Below are positions 25,206-32,974 of a stretch of 64,000 nucleotides of DNA, piece after piece. Source of the DNA: JAPLDA01 sp043787975 (GTDB lineage Bacteria > Bacteroidota > Bacteroidia > AKYH767-A > 2013-40CM-41-45); assembly GCA_043787975.1 (NCBI GenBank), contig JAYVUK010000016.1, forward strand, positions 1 to 64,000, written 5' to 3'. Below the pieces are notes generated by a model, which saw only the letters and a program-made list of their open reading frames with translations, was not told the DNA's origin and searched no databases. Position 1 is the stretch's first letter, and each line of letters starts with the position of its first letter. A program made the translations under genes and the position numbers.

Positions 25206-26237
25206 ATGAAAAATATTTTAGTTACGGGTGGTACGGGGTACATTGGTTCGCATACGGTTGTCGAGTTGCTGAATTCAGGTTATCATGTTTTAATCATTGA
25301 CAACCTGAGTAATTCAAGAATCGAAGTGGTGGAAAGCATCTATAAAATCACCGGCAAGCGCCTTTCTTTTTTTGAAATTGATTTGTGTGACAGCGTTGCT
25401 GTAAAGAATTTTTTTGATGAAAACAGCGTTGACGCAACCATCCACTTTGCAGCGTTCAAAGCAGTTGGCGAATCCGTAGAACATCCGTTAAAATACTACC
25501 GCAACAATCTTCTTTCATTGATCAACCTGTTGCAAAATTATTCCGAAAAAAAACTTGACAATTTTGTTTTTTCTTCATCCTGTTCAGTGTACGGCCAGGC
25601 TGCAAAACTTCCCGTTGATGAAAGCACACCATTTCAAAAAGCAGAATCTCCTTACGGGCATACAAAACAAATTAGTGAGGAAATACTTGCCGGTACTGTT
25701 CGCGCAAACAATTTCAACACGATCGCATTGCGATACTTCAACCCGGGAGGTGCTCATGAAAGCGCATTGATCGGTGAGTACCCGCTTCATGCTCCGAATA
25801 ACCTCGTTCCTGTCATTACACAAACAGCAATTGGCTTACGCAACTCTACGACTGTTTTCGGAAACGATTATTCAACTCCTGACGGAACCTGTATCCGCGA
25901 TTACATTCATGTCGTGGATATTGCCAAAGCCCACGTAGTGGCAATTGAACGGTTGATGGACAAAAAAAATAAAAACCAATTCGAGGTGTTTAATCTCGGA
26001 ACGGGAAAAGGGAATTCTGTGCTGGAAGCAATTCACGCATTTGAAAAAGTAGCCGGGATGAAATTGAATTACACCATCGGCAAACGAAGACCGGGTGATG
26101 TGGAAAAAGTATGGGCTGATACAACGCTTGCAAACAACGAGTTCGGATGGAAAGCCAAACTTTCATTGGAAGACATTATGCACTCAGCCTGGATGTGGGA
26201 AAAGAAAATGAATGAAAAATTGAAAATTGAAAATTGA
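25206..26237 (+). CDS. galE: UDP-glucose 4-epimerase (GalE), 343 aa
   Basis: Interconverts UDP-glucose and UDP-galactose (and in some enzymes the N-acetyl forms) using tightly bound NAD. The Rossmann motif is VTGGTGYIGSHTVVELL (about 5-21), followed by IDNLSNS, and FAAFKAVGESVEHPLKYY is the characteristic GalE segment. The catalytic Ser is in SSSCSVYG and the Tyr-x-x-x-Lys in SPYGHTKQISEEIL. ALRYFNPGGAHESALIGEYP and DGTCIRDYIHVVDIAKAHV are strongly conserved in GalE. The length is normal. The last residues (NEKLKIEN) are encoded by the TGAAAAT repeat that also provides the stop codon, so the C-terminal tail has been shaped by the repeat. Confidence 0.94.
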   Translation: MKNILVTGGTGYIGSHTVVELLNSGYHVLIIDNLSNSRIEVVESIYKITGKRLSFFEIDLCDSVAVKNFFDENSVDATIHFAAFKAVGESVEHPLKYYRNNLLSLINLLQNYSEKKLDNFVFSSSCSVYGQAAKLPVDESTPFQKAESPYGHTKQISEEILAGTVRANNFNTIALRYFNPGGAHESALIGEYPLHAPNNLVPVITQTAIGLRNSTTVFGNDYSTPDGTCIRDYIHVVDIAKAHVVAIERLMDKKNKNQFEVFNLGTGKGNSVLEAIHAFEKVAGMKLNYTIGKRRPGDVEKVWADTTLANNEFGWKAKLSLEDIMHSAWMWEKKMNEKLKIEN

Positions 26238-26250
26238 AAATTGAAAATTA
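26214..26250. repeat. TGAAAAT heptamer array across the galE stop codon
   Basis: Four exact tandem copies of TGAAAAT run from 26221 to 26248, preceded by an imperfect copy. The array overlaps the last codons of galE and supplies its TGA stop, and it ends 13 bp before the rfbB start. The unit is 7 bp like those of the TACGAAT and GTAAACC arrays but unrelated in sequence. Confidence 0.85.
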
Positions 26251-26262
26251 TTTTTTCACGCA

Positions 26263-27342
26263 ATGATTTTTAAAAAACATATATTATTAACCGGCGGTGC
26301 AGGTTTCATCGGGTCACATGTAGTACGGTTGTTTGTCAACAAGTATCTTCACTATAAAATTGTGAACCTTGACAACCTCACATACGCTGGCAATCTTGAA
26401 AACCTGAAAGACATTGAGCACAAGGAAAACTACGAGTTTATAAAAGGTGACGTCGTCGACAGTACCTTTATTCAACATCTTTTCTCCGAAAAAAAATTTG
26501 ATGCTGTCATCCATCTTGCAGCCGAATCGCATGTTGATCGGAGCATTGCCAACCCAATGGACTTTATCATGACAAATGTTGTCGGAACGGTCAATCTTTT
26601 AAACGCAGCGAAGAATAATTGGCAACATCCAAATCCTGAATCTGAAAGTTCAAATCTTTTTTATCATATCAGTACCGATGAAGTATACGGTTCACTTGAA
26701 ATACATTCAGAAAAAAAATTTACAGAAGACACTCCCTACGATCCTCACAGCCCGTACTCGGCTTCGAAAGCAAGCTCCGATCATTTTGTCCGTGCATATT
26801 ATGACACCTACAAATTCCCTGTTGTAATTTCCAATTGCTCCAACAACTACGGATCACATCATTTTCCCGAAAAATTAATTCCGCTTGCCATTCATAATAT
26901 TAAAAACAACAAACCCATTCCTGTTTATGGACAAGGTGAAAACGTTCGTGATTGGTTGTTTGTGGAAGACCATGCAAGAGCGATTGATGTGATATTCCAC
27001 CAGGCAAAAGCCGGAGAAACATACAACATCGGCGGAAACAACGAATGGAAGAACATTGACCTAATTCATTTACTCTGTGAAATCATGGATCGCAAACTGA
27101 ATCGCTCAACAGGTTCTTCAGCAAAACTGATTACATTCGTGAAAGACAGGGCAGGACATGACCTGCGTTATGCCATTGACTCTTCAAAACTTCAGCGGGA
27201 ACTTGGATGGAAACCTTCCCTGAAATTGGAAGAAGGACTTGAAAAAACTGTTGACTGGTATTTATCCAACGAAGAATGGCTAAACCATGTCACTTCAGGT
27301 AATTATAAAAAGTATTATGAGCAACAATATTCACACAGATAA
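26263..27342 (+). CDS. rfbB: dTDP-glucose 4,6-dehydratase (RfbB), 359 aa
   Basis: Converts dTDP-glucose to dTDP-4-keto-6-deoxyglucose, the branch point to dTDP-rhamnose and other deoxysugars. Features are the NAD motif LTGGAGFIGSHVVRLFV (about 7-23), LDNLTYAGNLENL, HLAAESHVDRSIANPMDFI, the active-site Asp-Glu pair in HISTDEVYGSLE, and the YSASKASSDHFVRAY motif with Tyr and Lys. SNCSNNYGSHHFPEKLIPL and YGQGENVRDWLFVEDHARAI are RfbB signatures. Length is standard. The other three rhamnose enzymes (RfbA, RfbC, RfbD) are not in the window, so the final sugar made from this intermediate is not known. Confidence 0.94.
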   Translation: MIFKKHILLTGGAGFIGSHVVRLFVNKYLHYKIVNLDNLTYAGNLENLKDIEHKENYEFIKGDVVDSTFIQHLFSEKKFDAVIHLAAESHVDRSIANPMDFIMTNVVGTVNLLNAAKNNWQHPNPESESSNLFYHISTDEVYGSLEIHSEKKFTEDTPYDPHSPYSASKASSDHFVRAYYDTYKFPVVISNCSNNYGSHHFPEKLIPLAIHNIKNNKPIPVYGQGENVRDWLFVEDHARAIDVIFHQAKAGETYNIGGNNEWKNIDLIHLLCEIMDRKLNRSTGSSAKLITFVKDRAGHDLRYAIDSSKLQRELGWKPSLKLEEGLEKTVDWYLSNEEWLNHVTSGNYKKYYEQQYSHR

Positions 27343-27415
27343 GGTATACGGTTTACAGTTTACAGTTTACCATCTTTGACAACACTTGTAAACCGTAAAC
27401 AATAAACCGTAAACT
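27343..27415. repeat. GTAAACC heptamer hairpin (copy 3)
   Basis: GGTTTACAGTTTACAGTTTAC on one side (about 27350-27370) faces GTAAACCGTAAAC and AATAAACCGTAAAC units on the other (about 27388-27414), around a 17-base loop. It can fold into a long hairpin with few mismatches. It begins directly after the rfbB stop and ends 7 bp before the next ATG (27422). Confidence 0.8.
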
Positions 27416-27421
27416 GATTTG

Positions 27422-28414
27422 ATGTACGAAAAATCTTTTCATAGCGAATCATTGAATGACAAAACTTTTCTTGTCACAGGTGGAGCCGGTTTTATCGGAT
27501 CCAACCTGGTTGAATACTTATTGAAATACGGAGCTGCAAAAGTTCGTGTACTCGACAACTTGCTTACTAGCAAAATAGAAAACATAAAACCGTTTTTATC
27601 TCATCCGAATTTTGAATTCATAGAAGGAGATATTCGCGATCTTGAATCATGCAGACAGGCATGCGATAAAATTCAGTTTGTCTCGCACCAAGCTGCACTT
27701 GGATCGGTGCCGCGTTCGGTGAACGACCCGATTACGTCTCATGAAATCAATTCGACGGGTTTTTTAAACATGCTGGTTGCTGCACGTTATGAAAAGGTGA
27801 AGAGAATCGTGTATGCAAGTTCTTCTTCTGTGTATGGCGATCATCCGTTGCTGCCGAAGAAGGAAGATGAAACGGGAAATTTACTCTCACCATATGCTGT
27901 CACAAAAGAAACAAACGAACTGTATGCCGCCGTGTTTGCTTCAACCTACAAAATGCAGATTACAGGTTTACGGTATTTCAATATATTCGGTCCGAAGCAA
28001 AGCCCGGATGGACCTTATGCTGCGGTAATTCCATTGTTTATTCAATCCGTCCTGCAAAACAAATCACCCTTCATTGATGGTGATGGAGGCCAAACACGCG
28101 ATTTTACATTTGTAGAAAATGCTGTTCAGGCCAACATGAAAGCCATGCTTTGCAAGGATGACAAGGCGATGAATACGGTATACAATGTGGCTGTCGGTGA
28201 GCGCATTTCCATCCGTGAACTTTTCAACTTGATTGCCGAACTCGGTAAAGTGAAATTAAATCCGGTTCATCGTGAAACACGGGCAGGCGATATCCGCGAT
28301 TCACTTGCTGATATTTCAAAGTCAAAAAAATTGCTTGGATACGAACCGACAACTTTTATCAAAGAAGGTTTGCAGATTACACTCGATTGGTTCAGGCAAA
28401 ACATGCCATCTTAA
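27422..28414 (+). CDS. WbpP/TviC-like UDP-N-acetylglucosamine 4-epimerase, 330 aa
   Basis: An extended SDR enzyme predicted to interconvert UDP-GlcNAc and UDP-GalNAc, or the uronate forms. The ATG at 27422 is taken as start; a TTG three bases earlier is in frame but not needed. The Rossmann motif is VTGGAGFIGSNLVEYLL (about 18-34), preceded by a short N-terminal extension. HQAALGSVPRSVNDPITSHE, YASSSSVYGDHPLLPKKEDE and SPYAVTKETNELYA (catalytic Tyr and Lys) are typical of the WbpP/TviC/Gne2 group. GLRYFNIFGPKQSPDGPYAA also fits. It is followed 9 bp later by the CpsB-like phosphatase gene and probably shares its transcript. Which UDP-sugar it prefers cannot be read from the sequence. Confidence 0.87.
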   Translation: MYEKSFHSESLNDKTFLVTGGAGFIGSNLVEYLLKYGAAKVRVLDNLLTSKIENIKPFLSHPNFEFIEGDIRDLESCRQACDKIQFVSHQAALGSVPRSVNDPITSHEINSTGFLNMLVAARYEKVKRIVYASSSSVYGDHPLLPKKEDETGNLLSPYAVTKETNELYAAVFASTYKMQITGLRYFNIFGPKQSPDGPYAAVIPLFIQSVLQNKSPFIDGDGGQTRDFTFVENAVQANMKAMLCKDDKAMNTVYNVAVGERISIRELFNLIAELGKVKLNPVHRETRAGDIRDSLADISKSKKLLGYEPTTFIKEGLQITLDWFRQNMPS

Positions 28415-28423
28415 TTTTCACGA

Positions 28424-29179
28424 ATGAGTTTTTTAAAAAACCTTTTTTCCGGGAAATCGAAAGAACCACCATTCCCTTCAATCACAGATTATTCCGGTGT
28501 AGTTACCGATATTCATTCTCACCTGATTCCAAACATTGATGACGGAGTAAAGTCGGATGAAGAGTGCGCTGAAATGCTTCGGGCCTTTGTAAGTCTTGGC
28601 TATAAGAAGGTAATCACAACGCCACACATCATGCATGATCATTACCGAAACACGCCCGAAATAATTCTTGAAGGACTGGAAAAAATAAAAGCTGTTGCTG
28701 CGAAAGAAAATATCCCCATAACGATTGATGCTGCTGCGGAGTATTATATTGATGAAGGCTTTATGCAAAAATTATCGTCCGGAAAAATTCTTACAATCAA
28801 CGGAAAATATTTGCTGGTGGAAATTTCATACATGAATCCTCCCGACAATTTACCCCAGGCTTTTTTTGAAATCGGTCTTGCAGGTTACACACCTTTACTT
28901 GCTCATCCTGAGCGCTACCCTTTTTGGTATCCGAAGTTTGATGAATACCGTAGATTAAAAGACCAGGGAATATTATTCCAGGTGAACATTGGTTCCATTG
29001 CCGGATATTACGGTCCGGGAGCCAAGAAAATTGCCGAAAAATTGATCGATGAAAATTTAGTTGACTTCATCGGAAGTGATCTCCACGGTGATCGACACCT
29101 CCAGGCAATGAAGATTGCGCTCAACGATAAATATTTGTGGAAATTAGTCGGAAGAGGACTAAAAAACTCTACCCTCTGA
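28424..29179 (+). CDS. CpsB/CapC/YwqE-like PHP-family protein tyrosine phosphatase, 251 aa
   Basis: A metal-dependent phosphatase of the PHP superfamily, of the type that removes phosphate from bacterial tyrosine kinases controlling polysaccharide assembly. PHP motifs are in order: DIHSHLIPNIDDG (His31, His33, Asp39/Asp40), TTPHIMHDHYRNTPE, a central Glu in DAAAEYYIDEGF, LLAHPERYPFWY and FIGSDLHGDRH. These supply the metal ligands of the trinuclear site. The N-terminus (MSFLKNLFSGKSKEP) resembles a short amphipathic helix. The start lies 9 bp after the epimerase gene, and this is the last gene of the cluster. A partner Wzc/CpsD-type kinase is not encoded in the window, so its substrate lies elsewhere. 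Confidence 0.88.
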   Translation: MSFLKNLFSGKSKEPPFPSITDYSGVVTDIHSHLIPNIDDGVKSDEECAEMLRAFVSLGYKKVITTPHIMHDHYRNTPEIILEGLEKIKAVAAKENIPITIDAAAEYYIDEGFMQKLSSGKILTINGKYLLVEISYMNPPDNLPQAFFEIGLAGYTPLLAHPERYPFWYPKFDEYRRLKDQGILFQVNIGSIAGYYGPGAKKIAEKLIDENLVDFIGSDLHGDRHLQAMKIALNDKYLWKLVGRGLKNSTL

Positions 29180-29184
29180 TTTTA

Positions 29185-29658
29185 TTATTTGCCTTTCGCA
29201 GAATCTTTTTTCTCATCCATCGTGCATCCTTTCTTCATGTCATGATTGCACTCTTTTCCGCCTTCTTCCATTTCATCACAACATTTTCCATGTGACTCCT
29301 TCATTTCATCGCACTGTTTTCCTGAACAGCACTCTTCCCCGCCTGTCCGGCAAGCAGGCATTTCATGACAACCTGAGTGCATCCCGCAATCGCCTTTCAT
29401 ACCATTCATGTGAACATGTTTCTCAATCATCATTTCAGGCATACAATTTTCCGAAGGAGTACAGATTCCTGTGCGGCACGCCATCCGGCATGCTCCTCTT
29501 CCAAGCTGGCAAAGCAAGCTAAGGCCCGCAACGATGAGAACGCACCAGGAAATAAATTTGAATAATTTTCCGAGGCTTTCAGCTTTTGTTTTCGCAAGGA
29601 GATACATGCCTGCTACCAAGGCAAGCAATGTAAAAGCAATAGAGAGATAAAGGTTCAT
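29185..29658 (-). CDS. Cys/His/Met-rich membrane-anchored protein of unknown function, 157 aa
   Basis: I do not recognise a family. Two hydrophobic segments (about 2-22 and 33-50) anchor the N-terminus, with a short positively charged loop between them (AKTKAESLGKLFK). The remaining 107 residues are hydrophilic and very rich in Cys, Met, His, Asp, Glu and Lys: the whole protein has 16 Cys and 6 His, including CRMACRTGIC, CGMHSGCHEMPAC, two CC pairs (EECCSG, KCCDEM) and KHVHMNGM. This composition suggests binding of soft metals such as copper, zinc or cadmium, or a redox-rich domain; that is an inference. The gene converges on the phosphatase gene with a gap of only 5 bp and has no obvious functional link to it. 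The Met/Glu/Lys runs near the C-terminus are of low complexity. Confidence 0.7.
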   Translation of the reverse strand: MNLYLSIAFTLLALVAGMYLLAKTKAESLGKLFKFISWCVLIVAGLSLLCQLGRGACRMACRTGICTPSENCMPEMMIEKHVHMNGMKGDCGMHSGCHEMPACRTGGEECCSGKQCDEMKESHGKCCDEMEEGGKECNHDMKKGCTMDEKKDSAKGK

Positions 29659-29795
29659 GGTTTATCGTTTTTGTTTGTCTGACAAAGATAGAGTGTTATA
29701 TTACAAGTGAAGCGTCAGCATGAATAAGATCACAACACAGTTAATAACAACAAAAGAAAGTTAAATGGATTCACTAAAGTGGATTCCGCTCTCAT

Positions 29796-30956
29796 TTAAC
29801 CTGGAAATCTACTTCCCTGTACTTTAATTACTCTTCCCTTCCATTGGTACGAACCAACAAGTGAAGTCATCCCAATCACAGAAATATAAATCAAATAAAT
29901 TAATTGAGCGAATAAAAACAGCCAACCAAAATTTTTCTTTCTGAAGAATGATCTCATGCCATTCAATAACAAATATTCAGGAATTATCTTTACAAAGAAA
30001 ATAACCAGGAAAAATGGAATGACGAAGGGATGAAACATGCAAATAAAAAACAGGATTAATAATCCTCCATGCAGCGCATATGCGATCAAAGCAATTGTCA
30101 ATGTAAACAGGCTCATCCTCATTGGAATCTTGGAAGCCCAGCGTTTGCGTTGATTGAACAGAGTACGCACGGAACTCATGGCACCTGTATAAACAATAGC
30201 TTCGGATGATTTAAGGAAATGAATCTTCGAAGAATCCTTCCTTGAAATCTTACCAAGGAGTTCCGTGTCGTCACCTGAAGCGTTTTGTTCCCGGTCAGAA
30301 AATCCATTCACCTCCAAAAATATTTTTTTTGAGTACGCCAGGTTGGCTCCGTTACACATCATCGGTTGATGATTTGAAATGCTTCCCGCTCCTATTCCAA
30401 TCAAACCCATGAACTCCAGGCTTTGCAACTTCTCAAAACTGTTTTTCTCTTCCGAAAAACAAACGGGGCCGGTAATCATCCATGGATGTTCCGTTTCATA
30501 GTAGCTCACCATGGTTCCCAGCCAGCCGGGCAACATCCTGCAATCGGCATCGGTGGTTACAATTAATTCTCCGGATGACTTTTGAATCGCATGCGCAATC
30601 GCCTGTTTCTTATAAAGAGTTCCCTGTCCTTTATTATTGTTGAGAAGGACTATTTTATAATTCAGATGTTGTTCAATAATCCGATTCACAATGGCAACAG
30701 TATCATCCGTTGAATGATCATCCACAACAATTATTTCAATCAACTTAACCGGATAATTTTGTTTTAAAATATCGTGCAGGCAATTTGAAATAGTTGACGC
30801 TTCATTTCGTGCAGGAACGATGATGGATACCGTTGTTTTAAAATCAGCTTTTGCTGAATGAAACCGGTTTATTTTTTTCCATCCCATAAAACACCAAAAA
30901 ATAAATCCTGCATAAAGAACACCTATAAACAAAAGTGAAATTAAAAAAAGCATCAT
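29796..30956 (-). CDS. Membrane GT2-family glycosyltransferase, 386 aa
   Basis: An inverting family 2 glycosyltransferase with an N-terminal membrane helix (about 3-25), a cytoplasmic GT-A domain and three or four C-terminal membrane helices (from about 285). Motifs are SIIVPARNEASTISNCLHDI, IIVVDDHSTDD, the DxD-like TTDADCR, the catalytic-base region SGDDTELLGK and the QRKRW motif (Q-x-x-R-W) of processive and polyprenol-dependent enzymes. The ATG overlaps the stop of the preceding flippase-like gene by four bases (ATGA), so the pair is translationally coupled. The donor sugar and acceptor are unknown; a lipid-linked or lipid acceptor is likely from the membrane topology and the partner gene. 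Confidence 0.88.
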   Translation of the reverse strand: MMLFLISLLFIGVLYAGFIFWCFMGWKKINRFHSAKADFKTTVSIIVPARNEASTISNCLHDILKQNYPVKLIEIIVVDDHSTDDTVAIVNRIIEQHLNYKIVLLNNNKGQGTLYKKQAIAHAIQKSSGELIVTTDADCRMLPGWLGTMVSYYETEHPWMITGPVCFSEEKNSFEKLQSLEFMGLIGIGAGSISNHQPMMCNGANLAYSKKIFLEVNGFSDREQNASGDDTELLGKISRKDSSKIHFLKSSEAIVYTGAMSSVRTLFNQRKRWASKIPMRMSLFTLTIALIAYALHGGLLILFFICMFHPFVIPFFLVIFFVKIIPEYLLLNGMRSFFRKKNFGWLFLFAQLIYLIYISVIGMTSLVGSYQWKGRVIKVQGSRFPG

Positions 30957-31942
30957 CTCGTTTTTATCCTTTCAAGGTTGAACATAAAAATAAATACCGT
31001 CCCAATCAATGCAGGAATCACCAGGTTGATAAGCCAAAGAGAGAGTGTTGAATTTAAAATTCCAAGGGTATGATCGGTCACCTGGCCGAGAAAAAAAGTC
31101 GCAACTGCACCCCTCACTCCTAGTTCGGTAAGCGCAATGGTTGGAATCAACGACATCAAAAAATAAATCATACTGATGAGTATCATTGCAACAGGATATG
31201 AAACCTCAATCCTGAATACGTGAAGCAAAAAATAAAATTGGGCCGTGAACATAAAATAGCGGATGGCTGCAAGCACCACTACATTCAACAATTCCCTGTA
31301 CGAATAATAACTAAACACTTCGGTGTATTTCAGCCATGATTTCGCCCACCTGAATTTACGAAGGACGATTTCCAAAAACGAAACGTTCAGAAAAGCAAGG
31401 ACACATCCGCTAATGAATACAGCGACGAGAACAATTGTGCCGACAAAAAAGTACGTATTGATGTGGACAAAAAACCGCAAATAAAACAGGAGGCCGACAG
31501 AACCGGCAACCATCGTAACAAGTAATTGACTAAGATTCTCAATCACCGTAATCAGGGTGGCTTTGATACGATCAGCAGTATCCAGGTGAAATACTCTTCC
31601 GGCATATTCACCGATCCTGTTAGGGGTAAAAAAACTGATGGTTAAACCCGAGAAAACCGCTTCCAAAGATTTCAGGAAACTGATGTGCTGGATTTTGCTG
31701 ATCATCATTTTCCATTTCATCGCTTCAACCGACCAGTTGATGAACATCAATACAAAGATGACAATAAGCAGGAGGAATTTTGAGCGATCCCGAAAAACTG
31801 TTCTGTACTCATCAACCAGTAACAAAATATTTTCCTTTTCAAAAACCTGCTTATAGATAAACCAGATTGCTAACAATGCAATGGTAATTTTGATTACCAT
31901 CGGCAGTAATTGGTTTGATTTATTTTTTTTCCTTTGCTCCAT
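30953..31942 (-). CDS. Flippase-like / LPG synthase TM-region family membrane protein, 329 aa
   Basis: An integral membrane protein with about eight hydrophobic helices, of the UPF0104/AglD-like family (lysylphosphatidylglycerol synthase TM region, annotated flippase-like). Family traits are VEAMKWKMMISKI after the second helix, LEAVFSGLTISFFTPNRIGEYAGR (the conserved N-R-x-G-E segment), and ALTELGVRGAVATFFLG near the end. The start at 31942 (MEQRKKNKSN) is chosen because an extension to 31957 uses a TTG codon. It lacks the soluble catalytic domain of MprF, so it is probably not a lysyl transferase. The overlap with the GT2 gene suggests a joint role in moving or making a glycolipid. It is divergent from ruvC, with 53 bp between the starts. 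Confidence 0.83.
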   Translation of the reverse strand: MEQRKKNKSNQLLPMVIKITIALLAIWFIYKQVFEKENILLLVDEYRTVFRDRSKFLLLIVIFVLMFINWSVEAMKWKMMISKIQHISFLKSLEAVFSGLTISFFTPNRIGEYAGRVFHLDTADRIKATLITVIENLSQLLVTMVAGSVGLLFYLRFFVHINTYFFVGTIVLVAVFISGCVLAFLNVSFLEIVLRKFRWAKSWLKYTEVFSYYSYRELLNVVVLAAIRYFMFTAQFYFLLHVFRIEVSYPVAMILISMIYFLMSLIPTIALTELGVRGAVATFFLGQVTDHTLGILNSTLSLWLINLVIPALIGTVFIFMFNLERIKTR

Positions 31943-31995
31943 TGCAATCAACAACAAGTATAGGAATTTTATTCCTGCACGCTAGTACGCTGAAA

Positions 31996-32559
31996 ATGCC
32001 GGCAACCACCGATAAAATAATTTTAGGAATTGATCCCGGAACCACCGTGATGGGTTATGGTTTGATCCGTCTGAAGGGAGCCAACATGGAATTGATTACG
32101 CTCGGAGTGTTACACCTTCATAAACTGGACGGTCACTCATTGAAACTGAAACGGATTTTTGAAAAAACACTTTCATTGATTGATGAATACCATCCGGATG
32201 ATCTTGCCATCGAAGCACCATTCTTTGGAAAAAATATCCAATCCATGCTCAAACTCGGCAGAGCACAGGGAGTAGCGATGGCTGCAGGTTTATACAGAAC
32301 CATTCCCATCTTCGAATACTCTCCTAAAAAAATAAAACAGTCGATTACCGGAAATGGAAATGCATCAAAAGAACAAGTTGCGCTGATGCTGAAAACATTG
32401 TTGGCACTTCGTGAATTGCCGGATTACCTGGATGCAACAGATGGATTGGCAGCAGCCGTTTGTCATCATTTTCAAAATAAAAATATAGGAGGAAAAAAAA
32501 TTGCGGGAGGCTGGAAAGCTTTTCTCTCTGCAAATCCCGATCGCATTGCTGTTAAATAA
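31996..32559 (+). CDS. ruvC: Crossover junction endodeoxyribonuclease RuvC, 187 aa
   Basis: The Holliday-junction resolvase that cuts symmetrically after RuvAB branch migration. The start is the ATG at 31996 (MPATTDKIILGIDPG); the open frame extends upstream to 31915, but that would add 27 residues without homology. The four acidic active-site residues are visible: Asp13 (GIDPGTTVMGYG), Glu73 (AIEAPFFGKN), and Asp146 and Asp149 (YLDATDGLAAAVCHH). The length is slightly above the usual 160-185. The last 8 bp overlap the 3' end of the convergent HIT gene. Confidence 0.95.
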   Translation: MPATTDKIILGIDPGTTVMGYGLIRLKGANMELITLGVLHLHKLDGHSLKLKRIFEKTLSLIDEYHPDDLAIEAPFFGKNIQSMLKLGRAQGVAMAAGLYRTIPIFEYSPKKIKQSITGNGNASKEQVALMLKTLLALRELPDYLDATDGLAAAVCHHFQNKNIGGKKIAGGWKAFLSANPDRIAVK

Positions 32560-32947
32560 ATTCCTTCCTGATTTGTTCAGCCGTTTCTTCCAACTCTTCT
32601 TTTGAAAAAGAAAGTTTCGGGCTTGCGAAATTCATATCACTCACACGGTTGATTGGAATAAGATGAATGTGAGCATGCGGAACTTCCAGTCCGATCACTG
32701 CTACTCCAATACGTTTGCAGGGCACCGCTTTCTCAATTGCTTTTGAAACCCGTTTAGCGAAATGCCAAAGCTCCTGGTACAGTTCATCCTCCACGTTAAA
32801 CAGATAATCAATTTCCTTTTTGGGAATGACAAGTGTATGTCCTTTTGAAAGCGGGTTAATGTCAAGAAAAGCCAAACAGGTGGCACTCTCAGCAATTTTG
32901 TAGCAAGGAATTTCTCCGCTTACGATGCAACTGAAAAGAGAAGGCAT
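32552..32947 (-). CDS. HIT-family nucleotide-binding protein, 131 aa
   Basis: A small histidine-triad hydrolase or nucleotidyl transferase acting on nucleoside phosphoramidates or dinucleotides. The conserved N-terminal FSCIVSGEIPCYKIAE, LAFLDINPLSKGHTLVIPKK and the catalytic triad VPHAHIHLIPI (His91, His93, His95) are present. The length fits the HinT-like group. It follows greA by 27 bp on the same strand and is probably cotranscribed, an arrangement I have seen in other Bacteroidota. The natural substrate in bacteria is not settled. Confidence 0.93.
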   Translation of the reverse strand: MPSLFSCIVSGEIPCYKIAESATCLAFLDINPLSKGHTLVIPKKEIDYLFNVEDELYQELWHFAKRVSKAIEKAVPCKRIGVAVIGLEVPHAHIHLIPINRVSDMNFASPKLSFSKEELEETAEQIRKEFI

Positions 32948-32974
32948 TTTAGTGTTGAAAAAATTTCTGTGAAT

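Noticed and set aside
21051..29179. A complete O-antigen or capsule locus
   Set aside because: No polymerase, flippase of the Wzx type, export protein, kinase or glycosyltransferase lies in the plus-strand cluster; it only makes activated sugars.
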